Shown here: one piece after another, positions 1 through 8,849 of the stretch | Position numbering within the stretch: the first letter of the stretch is position 1 | How the letters are laid out: each line of letters opens with the position of its first letter | From: Endozoicomonadaceae bacterium | GTDB lineage: Bacteria; Pseudomonadota; Gammaproteobacteria; Pseudomonadales; Endozoicomonadaceae | Direction of reading: 5' to 3' | Assembly (NCBI GenBank): GCA_023146365.1 | Contig: JAGLCE010000010.1 | Span: 1-34,267 of the forward strand | DNA length: 34,267 nucleotides | Program-made: the position numbers and the translations under genes | Notes under the pieces: model-generated | Seen by the model: the letters and a program-made list of their open reading frames with translations, nothing else | The model's database searches: none | Told to the model about the DNA's origin: nothing

Positions 1-103
1 TCACCCTGCAAGTGAAATACTCAGAGTGGGATATTTTACCTCTTAGGGCTTGTGATGTCTGGGCTTAAGGCAATTATTTTTGCCTTGAAGTCACGGATTC
101 AGG
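1..103. mobile_element. IS1380-family element, terminal 103 bp (rest outside the window)
   Basis: This segment closely matches 22304-22406, the end of the complete IS1380-type copy that lies upstream of its transposase. Both begin tcaccctgcaagtg and end in tcacggattcag. The outer tip points right and falls at about 103, so the body of the element lies left of the window. Because the window starts exactly where the shared segment starts, the left edge may be an assembly break in a repeat (inference). No transposase is visible here. Confidence 0.75.
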
Positions 104-566
104 ATTAGGACAAAAAAAGTTTCAAATGATACATTGATCAAATCTGTGGAAGGGAAAACCACGAGCTCCCCACTTATGAATCAAATATTGAATAGTATCG
201 ATAGCCAAAAGGAATCACTCTCTGAAAATCCAATCTATTCGCTGTTGAAGTTATTGCCACATGCTTATCAAAAAATGCTACCTTGGCGTTCTGATACGTT
301 TCATTATCAATTTGAACAACAGGTTGAGGCAGAGCGGCTGCTGGATGGCAGCAATGAGATTACGCTCTATCATAAAGTGTCACCAGTAAAAAAAGTTTCA
401 AATGATACCTTGAATCAAAGACACTCTATTCCTTTGGATGCTTCGTTTGACAGTGGCATAGAAATCTTGCCCACTATACTGACGAACGACAAAGTAAAAG
501 TACGGGTGAGTTCTATTTTTCTAATGACCCGTTACCAAAGCAGCGTGTTATTGATCAATTAAATTT
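104..566 (+). pseudogene. 3' remnant of an unidentified gene cut by IS1380
   Basis: An open frame enters directly from the IS1380 tip with no credible start or ribosome site; the only candidate is a TTG at 134. It runs to a stop at 560-562 and I do not recognise the protein. Two features suggest real coding origin. The octapeptide KKVSNDTL occurs twice in the same frame exactly 92 codons apart, encoded by a 21-bp perfect DNA repeat at 112-132 and 388-408. Also, after about position 451 another frame gives a more protein-like tail (AHYTDERQSKSTGEFYF, then NDPLPKQRVIDQLNF), so a frameshift near 450-475 is likely. It converges with the giant minus-strand gene that ends at 567. It may be the tail of a repeat-containing accessory or effector protein, but function cannot be assigned. 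Confidence 0.45.
112..408 (+). repeat. 21-bp direct repeat, copies at 112-132 and 388-408
   Basis: The two copies are identical over 21 bp: seven A's followed by gtttcaaatgatac. Both are followed by a similar TTGA(A)TCAAA. The offset is 276 bp, exactly 92 codons, and both copies read KKVSNDTL in the same frame. This is more consistent with an internal protein repeat than with IS target-site duplication, which would be far shorter. Confidence 0.7.
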
Positions 567-3500
567 TCAGGATTCATTTCTACTAAAGTTGAATTTTTTT
601 CCTAGTTCTATTAATCCTAAGCCTTGAATTATGATGTTTTGTTCATGGTCAACTATGGCAGGAACAAGAACACATTCGAATTGATTAGCATTCCTCCCCT
701 TTTTATTTTTATTCCACTGTATGAAATTATTGGCATCTTCATGGATCAAAACTTGCTGTTTATCCAGTCCCAATTCTACTTGCAAATAGAAACGAATCAG
801 CATAAGGCAGAAGTCCGACACCATTTTAAATTCCTTTATACTATCTTCGTTATTGAGACTCTTATTTTTGCTATACAACTTATCCATTCTAGTGAAATGG
901 TCGTTCCAAAAAGGCGATTTTAAACGTAGTTTTTCCAAAACATCGGTATTTACTTCTTGTTCAAATTTGGTAGAACTATATTGATTATCCTCCTTATCTT
1001 TTATATCGAACAGGTTTGTGTCAAACATTTGCTTTCGTATGAGCTCTCGACATACTTCAGGCTTAAGTTCTAACTGTTTTTCCAAGTGATTCGTTTGTTC
1101 GCTTATTATGTCATCTGTCTTTTTCTTTACCGTATGAGCTATAGTAGATGTCAACAGATTCAATTCTTCTGTTAGTTGTTCACAGTTAAATGGTTCCGGA
1201 ACACTAGAACTAATACTCCCAACTCCATATTTAATTCCCCCTAACAACATGGCTCTATGTGACTCTATCTTTTTGACAGTCTCTGCAATATGTTTAATCA
1301 TAGGTTTTGGGGTTTTTGATTCAGTATTTATGCCCAATGAAATACGATGAAGTTTATGTTCTACTTTTTCTGCCTCCTCTGTAACAGCATCTAAATAAAC
1401 AAGTAATTTATTTAGTTCATGAGAATTTATTTCAGAAAGTGAAGAGAGTTCAAATAATTCAGTTTTTTCAATCATCTGATCAATCCTAGAAATATACTCA
1501 TACTCCAACTTGTTTTCATCCTTGAATAATGAAACAATGCTTGTTTTTTCACCTTTCATATTCCAACGAGCATTAAATAAAATATCAGACATCTCATCAA
1601 ATTCATTATCGCTTTCTAACGTGCTGACGTCTACCAGAAAAGATTTACCATATTGTCTATTAGGCCAAAAAACATTTAATAGTCTTTTTATTGCATTTAA
1701 ATTTCTTTTAGCTACACTATGATCAGTTAACGACTTAGTTGATTTATTGAATTTATCAATTATTCTATCCTGTTCATCAATAACATGCCGTTTTATTGCA
1801 TTGAATAATTTAGATCTTTGCAAAATTTTAACGTCTATATTGTCTTTCATATTCCAAAAACAAGGTAACTCTTTAACATTTCCAATACGACAATTTGCAT
1901 TGCATTGCATTGCATTGATGTATTTTGTTTTCCATGATTTAATCACCTTATCCGTAATTATTTCTGCATCATTTATCGCTCTGATAAATTTTGCATTTTC
2001 TATATTGCTTGATGTTCTCGTTTTTGTGTTTGTCCTGCTTACATTAAAACTACAACTTCCCATGAAATTATCTAGTTTATCTTTAAATTGGCATTGTCGT
2101 TGTAAGAGGAAATTTTGCATCTCTTCTTTTTCATGTCGAGCGGATTCTATCTCTTTTTCAATTTTTGTTTTTTCTGCAAGCAAAGCCGACTGTATGTGTT
2201 TTATTTTGTTTAGTGCTACATTGTATTTTTTAATAAGTGTATCTTTATTATATTTGTTTTTTGTGTCATCCGATACATCTTGTTTTAATTGGAGTGATCG
2301 TTTGGATTTTATTGTTTCTGGATTTTTAATGACATTTTCATCTTCTATATTATTATTGTCAATGAGGTGTAAAGATCTATTTATTATTTCCTCCTCAAGG
2401 CGACACTGTTTAAATACATAGTGTCGTTTTGATATTTCTATGTCCAATTTTTTTTGCGATTCATCTGTAGTGTTTGATGAGGCTTTTACTATGGATTTTG
2501 TTAGGGTTTCTGCATTATCTACACCTGCTCTTACGGCTGTTATACCGGATGCCGTCATGAAGTGCGGCGCACAAGATGCGTCACCAACGGCTATAATGAA
2601 ACCCTCTCCTAATTGTAAAGGATTCTTTGTAACTCTGTATTGTTGTAGCGGAAATCGTGAAGAAAACTGTGTATTAATTCTATCCGCTATCGCTCCATAA
2701 TTATCTATCCCATAAAACGAGGCTACGGCTTGGAACCAGCACTTTATCAACATCTGTTTAGCAATTTTTCTTTGTTCAGAAGAAATGTTTTCTAATACCA
2801 TTTCACTCCAATGATCATATCCTGAAGGTATCTCCATCCCTATATAAAAACGATTATTGTTTTCAAATACTCGTGTTTGTAAAACTTTTGATCGCTGTTC
2901 TTTTAAGGTTATTTTAATCTTATTGACTAACAATTCACCCATGGTTGTTTCTTCATAAGTTACATGTTCCTTGTTTTTTTTTCGTCCGTCAACAACTTCG
3001 ATAGTAATTGTATTAACTTTTCTGATTTTTGGCCTTAAATTAATAATAGGTTCTTCTGAAGCAAATATTAATTTTTGTTGTTCATTGCTGAGTTGTTTAT
3101 TAAATTGTTGGTTCAATTTGTTTTCTAGTTGTTTATCGAGTGGCAATACATTTCTAAAGTCATCAAACTCATTCTCTTCATCATCGTCGGTTGGATCTAC
3201 ATCCCAGGTGCATACTCCGTAATGTTTTTTATTTGTAACAGGGACTGGATTTAAGTGCTTTCCAACCGTTGAAGTTTTTCCTCCTGCACAAATTAAAATA
3301 TCGAATTCTATTTTATGGAAAGTAACTTCTTCATCCTTTTTATTTAACTCAACTGTATCCTTATCTAATTCAAGTGGTGATTGTTTAGTTAAACAAAAAC
3401 TTTTTCCTTTATCATCAACCATCACCTCTATGATTTCCATCATGGCAAAACGTTCTAATCCTTCGTTTCCGTTTTTATCGATAGACAGTGAGGATAATTT

Positions 3501-5723
3501 AGTTAGCTGTTTATGTAATTTGTCTTCCAATTCATTTATGGCGATGAGTCCAAAACCATCAGGTTTTATTAAACCAAATTTAGTATGAGATACTGCATCT
3601 ATATCTTCTTGAGTCTGTGGGAATAATTCCGAATACCCTTGAGGCATATGAAATCTTAACCAACTCATTGTTTTTGGATCCAATCTAACAATCTGAACGC
3701 GATTGTAATCAGTATTTCTCTTTTCAATTAATGTGACACTAGCACCTACTTTATATTGAGAAAGTGCGCTAATTAATCCAGCCGGTCCTGCTCCCTCAAT
3801 ACATACTTTCAAGCCTTTCTCAGAAGCAGCATTATTATGAGAGTTGACCATCCAATATAATTGAATTTCATTAATAATTGGATGTCTTAATTGACCTAGG
3901 TCGCTTATTTTTTTAAAGCAGATGTACCATCTATCATCTTGATCTGTGTGTCCCCATATTTTTTTATTTAACAAAATACTTATATCCCATTGAGAACAAA
4001 AACGCTTCTCAAAACAAAAAAACATATGTTTCGCGTCAGCTATCAACATTAACTTTTCTTTATAATTCTTTAAGCGAGATAGTTGTATTAATTCTTTTTT
4101 ATCGTTATTTGATTCTAGTTGTTTTATTTTTTTATTGATGTATTGTAAGCCAAATTGAGCTGACTGTCCGACTTCTTTTGACATCATTTCTGTTAATAAT
4201 TGTGTTTCTATTTTAAATTTTGAAGCATCAAAACTTTCCATTTTTTCAGACAATTTTTTGAATTCTTCCCAATTTTCTTTTCCTAAAATTTCATCTTTGG
4301 AGTTAAGTAGTATGATGTCAGAAAAACCAACTCCACCACAACTTTTATTCAGTTCCGCGAATTCATAATGCCATTGATATGTTCGTGTTGAAGGGTCTGA
4401 AATATAGTCGCTGTCTGAATCTACTATGCTTCTTTTATGATTGTAGTCAGTAATAAAAGCTTCTAAACGCATGAATACAATTGTTAACTTTACATTATGA
4501 TATTCGTTGTGTTCTTCTTTAGACGTGGCTGGATTGTTTCTTGCTTTGTAATAGTTGGCCAATCTATTTCTTAACACATCTGGATTATGTATTAAATAAC
4601 CGTGAACTATTTCTTCGGAAATGGTTTGTTCCATTTGTCGCAATTCAAAAGCCCAGCTATGATTTGACTTCTGAAGTGACTCTTGTAGATTATTAACTAG
4701 ATTTGACAGGCGTTTTGTATTTTCTTCGTTAGAGTTGTCTATTATCGATCCATAATAATATATCAACGCTCGCCTTAAATTACTCAGCGATGCTGCAGGG
4801 TTAGCTACAAAGTCTTTTTCTAATTCCGTTATAATTTCATTAGTGACGACTTTAAATAAACATTTAGACTCGGCAATTTCATAAACTTCTGGTGTTTTCT
4901 TGAATACATTCCTAAAGTTTTGATTTGTTTTTGTTAGCACTTTTTTTTTCGTATTTGAAATAGAAATTTCTTGTTGTTTATTTTCTGTCTTTTTCTCTTT
5001 TTCTATTGTTTTTTTGAGTCTTTCCTTTTCTTTTCTTTGCTTTGCTAGTTTAATCTCAAATGCTTTTAATTCTTCAGAAAATGTCAAATGCTTTTCTTCT
5101 TTTTCTTGCGTGTTTTCCGTGTCGTTACAAGTATCGATGGCAGGAAGATGGTCAGCTGCATTGCTATATTGTTCGGTAACATAAGGCGTTTTTGTTTGTT
5201 TGGTAACATAAGGCGTTTCTGTTTGTTCTTTCTGATTTGTTTTGTCTATAGTTATATCGTTTCTAGATGCAATGTTATCGTTTGAATTATTTTCATTGGA
5301 ATGACTAATATCTACAGAAGACATGTTAGTATATGGAGTTGAAAGCATATTTTTGATATGAAAAGTGTGATCTTTTTTGTTGCATTCACCTTGATAAATA
5401 TTTCCTTTTGCATCTTTAAAAAATGAGATGTTATTTTTAACCAAACCCCCATCCTGTACTGTGATTACATAATTTTTTAATATCTCTTTTGTTTTTCTTG
5501 GCGACATTAATTCTAATCGTTCTGGGATCATCCCTAGGTTAGTAAATACATTTTCTGAATCAACTATTGCCACCATGTAGTATCTAAATATGGCGGCTAT
5601 TATCAGATCCTTTATCGTTATTAATAGGTCGCAAGGTTTCTTTAATGTCATTTCCTCTGTATTAAGTGCCTTTCTTTGGCAACCTAGCAACGAAGAAGAA
5701 AAAATATTTATACGGGAATTCAT
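567..5723 (-). CDS. 1718-aa protein with MICAL-like FAD monooxygenase core
   Basis: Very large, AT-rich gene, unlike the balanced composition of mpl-ubiX. The start is ATG at 5723 behind AAGGAG. There is no clear Sec signal peptide. Residues about 165-185 carry a TPYVT repeat, and about 214-251 are Lys/Glu-rich and probably coiled coil. Residues about 638-1080 form a class A flavoprotein monooxygenase domain: Rossmann motif GAGPAG at 644-649 followed by an IEKR strand, FDILICAGGKT near 806-816, and the flavin ribityl motif GDASCAP at 1047-1053. Motif spacing and the EKR and AGGK details recall the MICAL FAD domain more than simple aromatic hydroxylases (my comparison from memory). A long coiled coil covers about 1160-1220. 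The remaining 500 C-terminal residues are unrecognised. MICALs oxidise actin methionines using NADPH; a similar role on a host protein is inference. The gene is bounded by IS1380-type ends. It could instead be an unrelated FAD monooxygenase embedded in a scaffold. Confidence 0.8.
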   Translation of the reverse strand: MNSRINIFSSSLLGCQRKALNTEEMTLKKPCDLLITIKDLIIAAIFRYYMVAIVDSENVFTNLGMIPERLELMSPRKTKEILKNYVITVQDGGLVKNNISFFKDAKGNIYQGECNKKDHTFHIKNMLSTPYTNMSSVDISHSNENNSNDNIASRNDITIDKTNQKEQTETPYVTKQTKTPYVTEQYSNAADHLPAIDTCNDTENTQEKEEKHLTFSEELKAFEIKLAKQRKEKERLKKTIEKEKKTENKQQEISISNTKKKVLTKTNQNFRNVFKKTPEVYEIAESKCLFKVVTNEIITELEKDFVANPAASLSNLRRALIYYYGSIIDNSNEENTKRLSNLVNNLQESLQKSNHSWAFELRQMEQTISEEIVHGYLIHNPDVLRNRLANYYKARNNPATSKEEHNEYHNVKLTIVFMRLEAFITDYNHKRSIVDSDSDYISDPSTRTYQWHYEFAELNKSCGGVGFSDIILLNSKDEILGKENWEEFKKLSEKMESFDASKFKIETQLLTEMMSKEVGQSAQFGLQYINKKIKQLESNNDKKELIQLSRLKNYKEKLMLIADAKHMFFCFEKRFCSQWDISILLNKKIWGHTDQDDRWYICFKKISDLGQLRHPIINEIQLYWMVNSHNNAASEKGLKVCIEGAGPAGLISALSQYKVGASVTLIEKRNTDYNRVQIVRLDPKTMSWLRFHMPQGYSELFPQTQEDIDAVSHTKFGLIKPDGFGLIAINELEDKLHKQLTKLSSLSIDKNGNEGLERFAMMEIIEVMVDDKGKSFCLTKQSPLELDKDTVELNKKDEEVTFHKIEFDILICAGGKTSTVGKHLNPVPVTNKKHYGVCTWDVDPTDDDEENEFDDFRNVLPLDKQLENKLNQQFNKQLSNEQQKLIFASEEPIINLRPKIRKVNTITIEVVDGRKKNKEHVTYEETTMGELLVNKIKITLKEQRSKVLQTRVFENNNRFYIGMEIPSGYDHWSEMVLENISSEQRKIAKQMLIKCWFQAVASFYGIDNYGAIADRINTQFSSRFPLQQYRVTKNPLQLGEGFIIAVGDASCAPHFMTASGITAVRAGVDNAETLTKSIVKASSNTTDESQKKLDIEISKRHYVFKQCRLEEEIINRSLHLIDNNNIEDENVIKNPETIKSKRSLQLKQDVSDDTKNKYNKDTLIKKYNVALNKIKHIQSALLAEKTKIEKEIESARHEKEEMQNFLLQRQCQFKDKLDNFMGSCSFNVSRTNTKTRTSSNIENAKFIRAINDAEIITDKVIKSWKTKYINAMQCNANCRIGNVKELPCFWNMKDNIDVKILQRSKLFNAIKRHVIDEQDRIIDKFNKSTKSLTDHSVAKRNLNAIKRLLNVFWPNRQYGKSFLVDVSTLESDNEFDEMSDILFNARWNMKGEKTSIVSLFKDENKLEYEYISRIDQMIEKTELFELSSLSEINSHELNKLLVYLDAVTEEAEKVEHKLHRISLGINTESKTPKPMIKHIAETVKKIESHRAMLLGGIKYGVGSISSSVPEPFNCEQLTEELNLLTSTIAHTVKKKTDDIISEQTNHLEKQLELKPEVCRELIRKQMFDTNLFDIKDKEDNQYSSTKFEQEVNTDVLEKLRLKSPFWNDHFTRMDKLYSKNKSLNNEDSIKEFKMVSDFCLMLIRFYLQVELGLDKQQVLIHEDANNFIQWNKNKKGRNANQFECVLVPAIVDHEQNIIIQGLGLIELGKKFNFSRNES
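5173..5230 (-). repeat. Imperfect tandem repeat inside the giant gene (TPYVT units)
   Basis: Two near-identical units of about 30 bp (core ggtaacataaggcgttt) lie head to tail. They encode TETPYVTKQ and TKTPYVTEQ in the hydrophilic N-terminal third of the 1718-aa protein. The repeat looks like a recent in-frame duplication in a low-complexity linker. Confidence 0.7.
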
Positions 5724-5969
5724 ATAACTCCTTGATATTCTTTACACTGTAAAAACATATAATTTATAATACAGTACAAAAGATCATCGATTACTGATAC
5801 CTTGTCACCTTTCAAGTAATAAGGTATAAAACAAAGCATTAATAAAATAGCCGAGAGATTTACATGATAGCTATTTTACCCATTGGCGTTGTTAAAAACG
5901 CATTTAAAGCGCATTCAATATAATAGACTTGTATTTATAGCTTAAGTTCCGTAGTTCAATTTAATAATT
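5724..5969 (-). promoter_or_regulatory. AT-rich upstream region of the giant gene
   Basis: This 246-bp non-coding stretch should hold the promoter of the 1718-aa gene. It is very AT-rich, with several TATAAT-like hexamers on the minus strand around 5755-5780, so no single -10/-35 pair can be chosen. A 7-bp inverted repeat (atacctt at 5797-5803, aaggtat at 5821-5827) could be an operator or a weak stem. The ribosome site AAGGAG sits 4 bp before the start codon. Confidence 0.35.
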
Positions 5970-6035
5970 CCTGAATCTGTGACTTCAAAACAGAAATAAT
6001 GGCCTTAACCCCAGGCAGCACCCGAGGGCAAAAAC
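5970..6035. mobile_element. Isolated IS1380-type terminal remnant
   Basis: The stretch starting cctgaatctgtgacttcaaa, then an aaataat block and a cttaacccc block, matches the inverted ends at 1-103 and 20791-22406 over about 45 bp. Its tip faces left, towards the giant gene. Similarity is lost near 6030, where an IS256 transposase remnant takes over. No IS1380 transposase accompanies it. Confidence 0.6.
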
Positions 6036-6049
6036 ATGAACGTTATTTG

Positions 6050-6383
6050 AACAGTCAAACGGCCTGAAAACCTGTAAAATGGCGTCTTTTTCCTGATCCC
6101 TTATCGGTAATGTCTATTTTTTCGACGCTGCCTTGATAGCAAGGAAGACAACTTTAGTTGCAGAGCTGTCGCTGGGAAAGAGTTTACGGATCTTTATTGA
6201 CTAGCGGATTACGCTGTTGGGCGATTCGATGGCGTTGGTCGTGTAGATCAGTTTGCGAATATCTTGTGGATAATCAAACAGTGTAATCAGGTTGGGCCAG
6301 TGTGCTCGCCACGATTGACTGATTTGCGGACATTTCACGTCCCATTGAGCATCACCGACATCGATCACAAAATTGCTTCGCAA
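6050..6383 (-). pseudogene. IS256-family transposase, C-terminal remnant
   Basis: Reading the minus strand from 6383 gives a typical IS256 (mutator-type) C-terminal part: CPQISQSWRAHWPNL, then YPQDIRKLIYTTNAIES, then NSVIR. After an in-frame TAG it continues IKIRKLFPSDSSATKVVFL, AIKAASKK, another stop, and TLPIRD. Two internal stops and a missing N-terminal and catalytic half mean it is dead. The reading frame runs into the IS1380-type end at 5970-6035, so the two remnants are fused. It is a different subtype from the IS256 fragment at 17554-17994. Confidence 0.8.
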
Positions 6384-6478
6384 AACCGCTCTGTTCTTGC
6401 TGTCAGCAGACTTTCCCCGTTACTATCAGTGATGCTCTGACCCATCAACGGTCTGCGATCAGTTTTGAGGACGCTCTT

Positions 6479-7846
6479 TTGCACGTACACATCTTGGGTA
6501 TCTGCGGCACTTTCATGGGAAGTCTGGCGTTGCTAGTGAGGGAGCAGGGCTTCCATGTTACTGGCTCTGACCAGAACGTATTCCCCCCCATGAGCAGCCA
6601 ACTGGAGGAGCAGGGCATTGCTCTAGTAGAAGGCTACGACTCCGAACAGTTCTCTCCACGACCAGACCTCGTGGTAATCGGCAACGCCATGTCTCGCGGC
6701 AATCCAGCGGTGGAGTATGTATTGAATGAGGGCATTCCTTACACCTCCGGTCCACGATTTATGGCCGACTATATCCTAAAAGATCGATGGGTCATGGCAG
6801 TAGCGGGCACCCATGGAAAAACCACCACATCTTCCATGCTTGCCGTTATTCTTGAGCAGGCAGGCCTCTCACCAGGCTTCCTGATCGGCGGTGTACCGAC
6901 AGACTTCGGACTTTCTTCCCGATTAGGCAGTAGCCCGTTTTTTGTAATTGAAGCCGACGAATACGATACCGCCTTTTTTGATAAACGTTCCAAGTTTGTT
7001 CACTACCATGCACGTACTCTAATTCTGAACAACCTTGAATTTGATCATGCAGATATCTTCAAAGATCTGGGTGCTATCCAGCAACAGTTTCACCATCTCG
7101 TGAGAACTATTCCCGGCAATGGGTTGATTATCAAGCCTGCAGATGACATCAGCCTCAAAGAGGTCATGGCCATGGGCTGCTGGAGTAAAGTCTGCAATAT
7201 GGGGCCATGCAGTGACTGGCTGGCAACGCCCATCGCAGACGACTGCACTTGTTTTAGCATTCACTATTGCGGTAAACATCAGGGAGAAGTGAACTGGAAC
7301 CATACGGGTTATCACAATATGAACAACGCATTGTCAGCAGTGATTGCGGCACGACATGTGGGCATAAAGCCAGACCATGCCTGTGAAGCGCTATCAGGAT
7401 TCCGCGGAGTGAAGCGGCGGATGGAACTACTGGCCGAGATCAACGATATTCGGATTTATGATGATTTTGCTCATCATCCCACCGCTATCGCCACTACGCT
7501 GGAAGGTCTGCGGGCAAAGGTTGGTGCTGACACTACCATACGGGCCATTATTGATCCCTCTTCAAATACCATGAAAATGGGAATTCACAAAGGTCGCTTG
7601 GCGGCAGCTACCGCTGCCGCCAGCGAGGTGACCTGGCATGAACCACTGGACATGGACTGGTCGCTAGCCGACGAGCTTAATCACAGCCCTGTACCTGCCA
7701 GCAAAGAGACAGATATTGACCAGATTGTTTCAACCACCGTCAGTACAGCAAAACCGGGGGATTACCTGGTTATCATGAGCAACGGAGGTTTCGGCGATCT
7801 GCACCAAAAACTCATTGCTGCACTGAACGAGAAGGTATCAGTATGA
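6479..7846 (+). CDS. mpl: UDP-N-acetylmuramate:L-Ala-gamma-D-Glu-meso-DAP ligase
   Basis: Mpl recycles peptidoglycan by joining the murein tripeptide directly to UDP-MurNAc with ATP in the cytoplasm. The protein has 455 residues, the usual length. It opens with HILGICGTFMGSLA, the Mur-ligase Rossmann start, and has the ATP loop GTHGKTTT at 110-117. The EADEYDTAFFDKRSKF and NNLEFDHADIF blocks of the central domain and YDDFAHHPTAI of the C-terminal domain follow. The start is TTG at 6479: it falls exactly where the family begins and has GAGG 8 bp upstream. The gene lies less than 100 bp from an IS256 remnant, so its native promoter may have been altered. It overlaps ubiX by 4 bp and the two should be cotranscribed. 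Confidence 0.95.
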   Translation: MHVHILGICGTFMGSLALLVREQGFHVTGSDQNVFPPMSSQLEEQGIALVEGYDSEQFSPRPDLVVIGNAMSRGNPAVEYVLNEGIPYTSGPRFMADYILKDRWVMAVAGTHGKTTTSSMLAVILEQAGLSPGFLIGGVPTDFGLSSRLGSSPFFVIEADEYDTAFFDKRSKFVHYHARTLILNNLEFDHADIFKDLGAIQQQFHHLVRTIPGNGLIIKPADDISLKEVMAMGCWSKVCNMGPCSDWLATPIADDCTCFSIHYCGKHQGEVNWNHTGYHNMNNALSAVIAARHVGIKPDHACEALSGFRGVKRRMELLAEINDIRIYDDFAHHPTAIATTLEGLRAKVGADTTIRAIIDPSSNTMKMGIHKGRLAAATAAASEVTWHEPLDMDWSLADELNHSPVPASKETDIDQIVSTTVSTAKPGDYLVIMSNGGFGDLHQKLIAALNEKVSV

Positions 7847-8460
7847 CCTATACAGATACATCACAAGCCGTGACCTTGGCACTGACCGGTGCCTCCGGTG
7901 TTCAGTACGGTCTGCGTCTTCTGGAGTGTTTGATAGCTGCCAACCGAACCGTCTACTTCCTGCTATCCAAGGCAGCAAAGGTTGTCATCGCCACGGAAAC
8001 TGATTTACAGTTACCTTCAGGACATCAAGAACAGCAAGCCTTCTTAACAGAGCGCTACCGTGCAAAATCCGACCAAATTCGTGTTCTGGGTAACGAACAG
8101 TGGATGTCGGCAACGGCCTCTGGCAGCGGTGCTCCTTCACAGATGGTGGTCTGTCCGGCCAGTACTGGAACGCTCTCCGCCATCGCAACCGGCGCCAGTA
8201 ACAATTTAATTGAACGCGCTGCCGATGTCGCCCTGAAAGAGCGGCATCAGCTAATCATTGTTCCCCGAGAGTCGCCTTACTCCGCCATTCATCTGAAGCA
8301 TATGTTGTCGCTGACCCAGATGGGCGCAGTGATTCTTCCTGCCAGCCCTGGTTTTTATAACCGGCCAACCTCCGTAGATGACATGGTAGATTTTATTGTC
8401 GCACGAATACTCAACCACCTCAGTATTGATCATAATCTTGCGCCAAGATGGGGCGAGTAA
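7843..8460 (+). CDS. ubiX: Flavin prenyltransferase UbiX
   Basis: UbiX attaches a dimethylallyl group to reduced FMN. The prenylated cofactor is required by the UbiD decarboxylase in ubiquinone synthesis. The 205-residue protein is of family length and has the flavoprotein start LALTGASGVQYGLRLLE (GASG at 16-19), the middle CPASTGTLSAIATGASNNLI and ERAADVALKERHQLIIVPRE, and the HLKHMLSLTQMGAVILPASP block. The ATG lies inside the end of mpl (ATGA overlap) with GAGAAGG about 7 bp upstream, indicating translational coupling. The mpl-ubiX pairing is, to my knowledge, common in gammaproteobacteria. Confidence 0.95.
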   Translation: MTYTDTSQAVTLALTGASGVQYGLRLLECLIAANRTVYFLLSKAAKVVIATETDLQLPSGHQEQQAFLTERYRAKSDQIRVLGNEQWMSATASGSGAPSQMVVCPASTGTLSAIATGASNNLIERAADVALKERHQLIIVPRESPYSAIHLKHMLSLTQMGAVILPASPGFYNRPTSVDDMVDFIVARILNHLSIDHNLAPRWGE

Positions 8461-8615
8461 CCTATGTCAGTGCACACCAAGCACCCACGATCATTGATTG
8501 AATCCAACATAGAACAGACTAACCAGAATGCTCCTAAGCCTTTAACAACCAGTGAATTAAGGAGGCTCTGATCAAGTCAGTTTTTTGAAGCTGTGACAAC
8601 CATATGTCTTTTTTT

Positions 8616-8782
8616 TCAAAAAATTAAGGTCAAAGAGCTGCTTGAAAAATGGTTTCTAACTGCCTTCTCAGCATGAATAAGTTTACCAAGCCTAGTGAAC
8701 CATTGCCTCCATCCCTGTAAGAAATCTCTTACGCTTGATAGTGATCTTTTTATGGCCATAGTCTGAGCTGGAAACACTAAAT
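8616..8782 (-). pseudogene. IS5-like transposase, N-terminal scrap
   Basis: On the minus strand one frame reads VSSSDYGHKK, then ITIKRKRFLTGMEAMV. A +1 shift then continues WFTRLGKLIHAEKAVRNH. Together these resemble the N-terminus of IS5-family transposases (RxxFLxxMExxVPWxxLxxLIxPHYPK), interrupted by a frameshift. Nothing of the catalytic core follows. The rest of the ubiX to 8850 gap (8461-8615 and 8783-8849) shows no gene. Confidence 0.5.
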
Positions 8783-8849
8783 TGCTTTATCAATTAACGT
8801 TGTCTAATAATGGTTTATTGATGAGGCTATTACGCCATTTCGTAAAGAC

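Noticed and set aside
1747..2421. 224-aa plus-strand frame and other long frames opposite the giant gene
   Set aside because: They are shadows of the 1718-aa frame, with Ser/Phe/Leu-rich content expected from antisense of Lys/Glu-rich coding.
5747..5774. CTGT ... ACAG pair upstream of the giant gene as a LexA box
   Set aside because: The two halves are 20 bp apart, not the 8 bp of a gammaproteobacterial LexA site.
104..5969. Calling 1-6035 a proven composite transposon
   Set aside because: The two IS1380 tips show no shared target duplication, and the right copy is only a stub.
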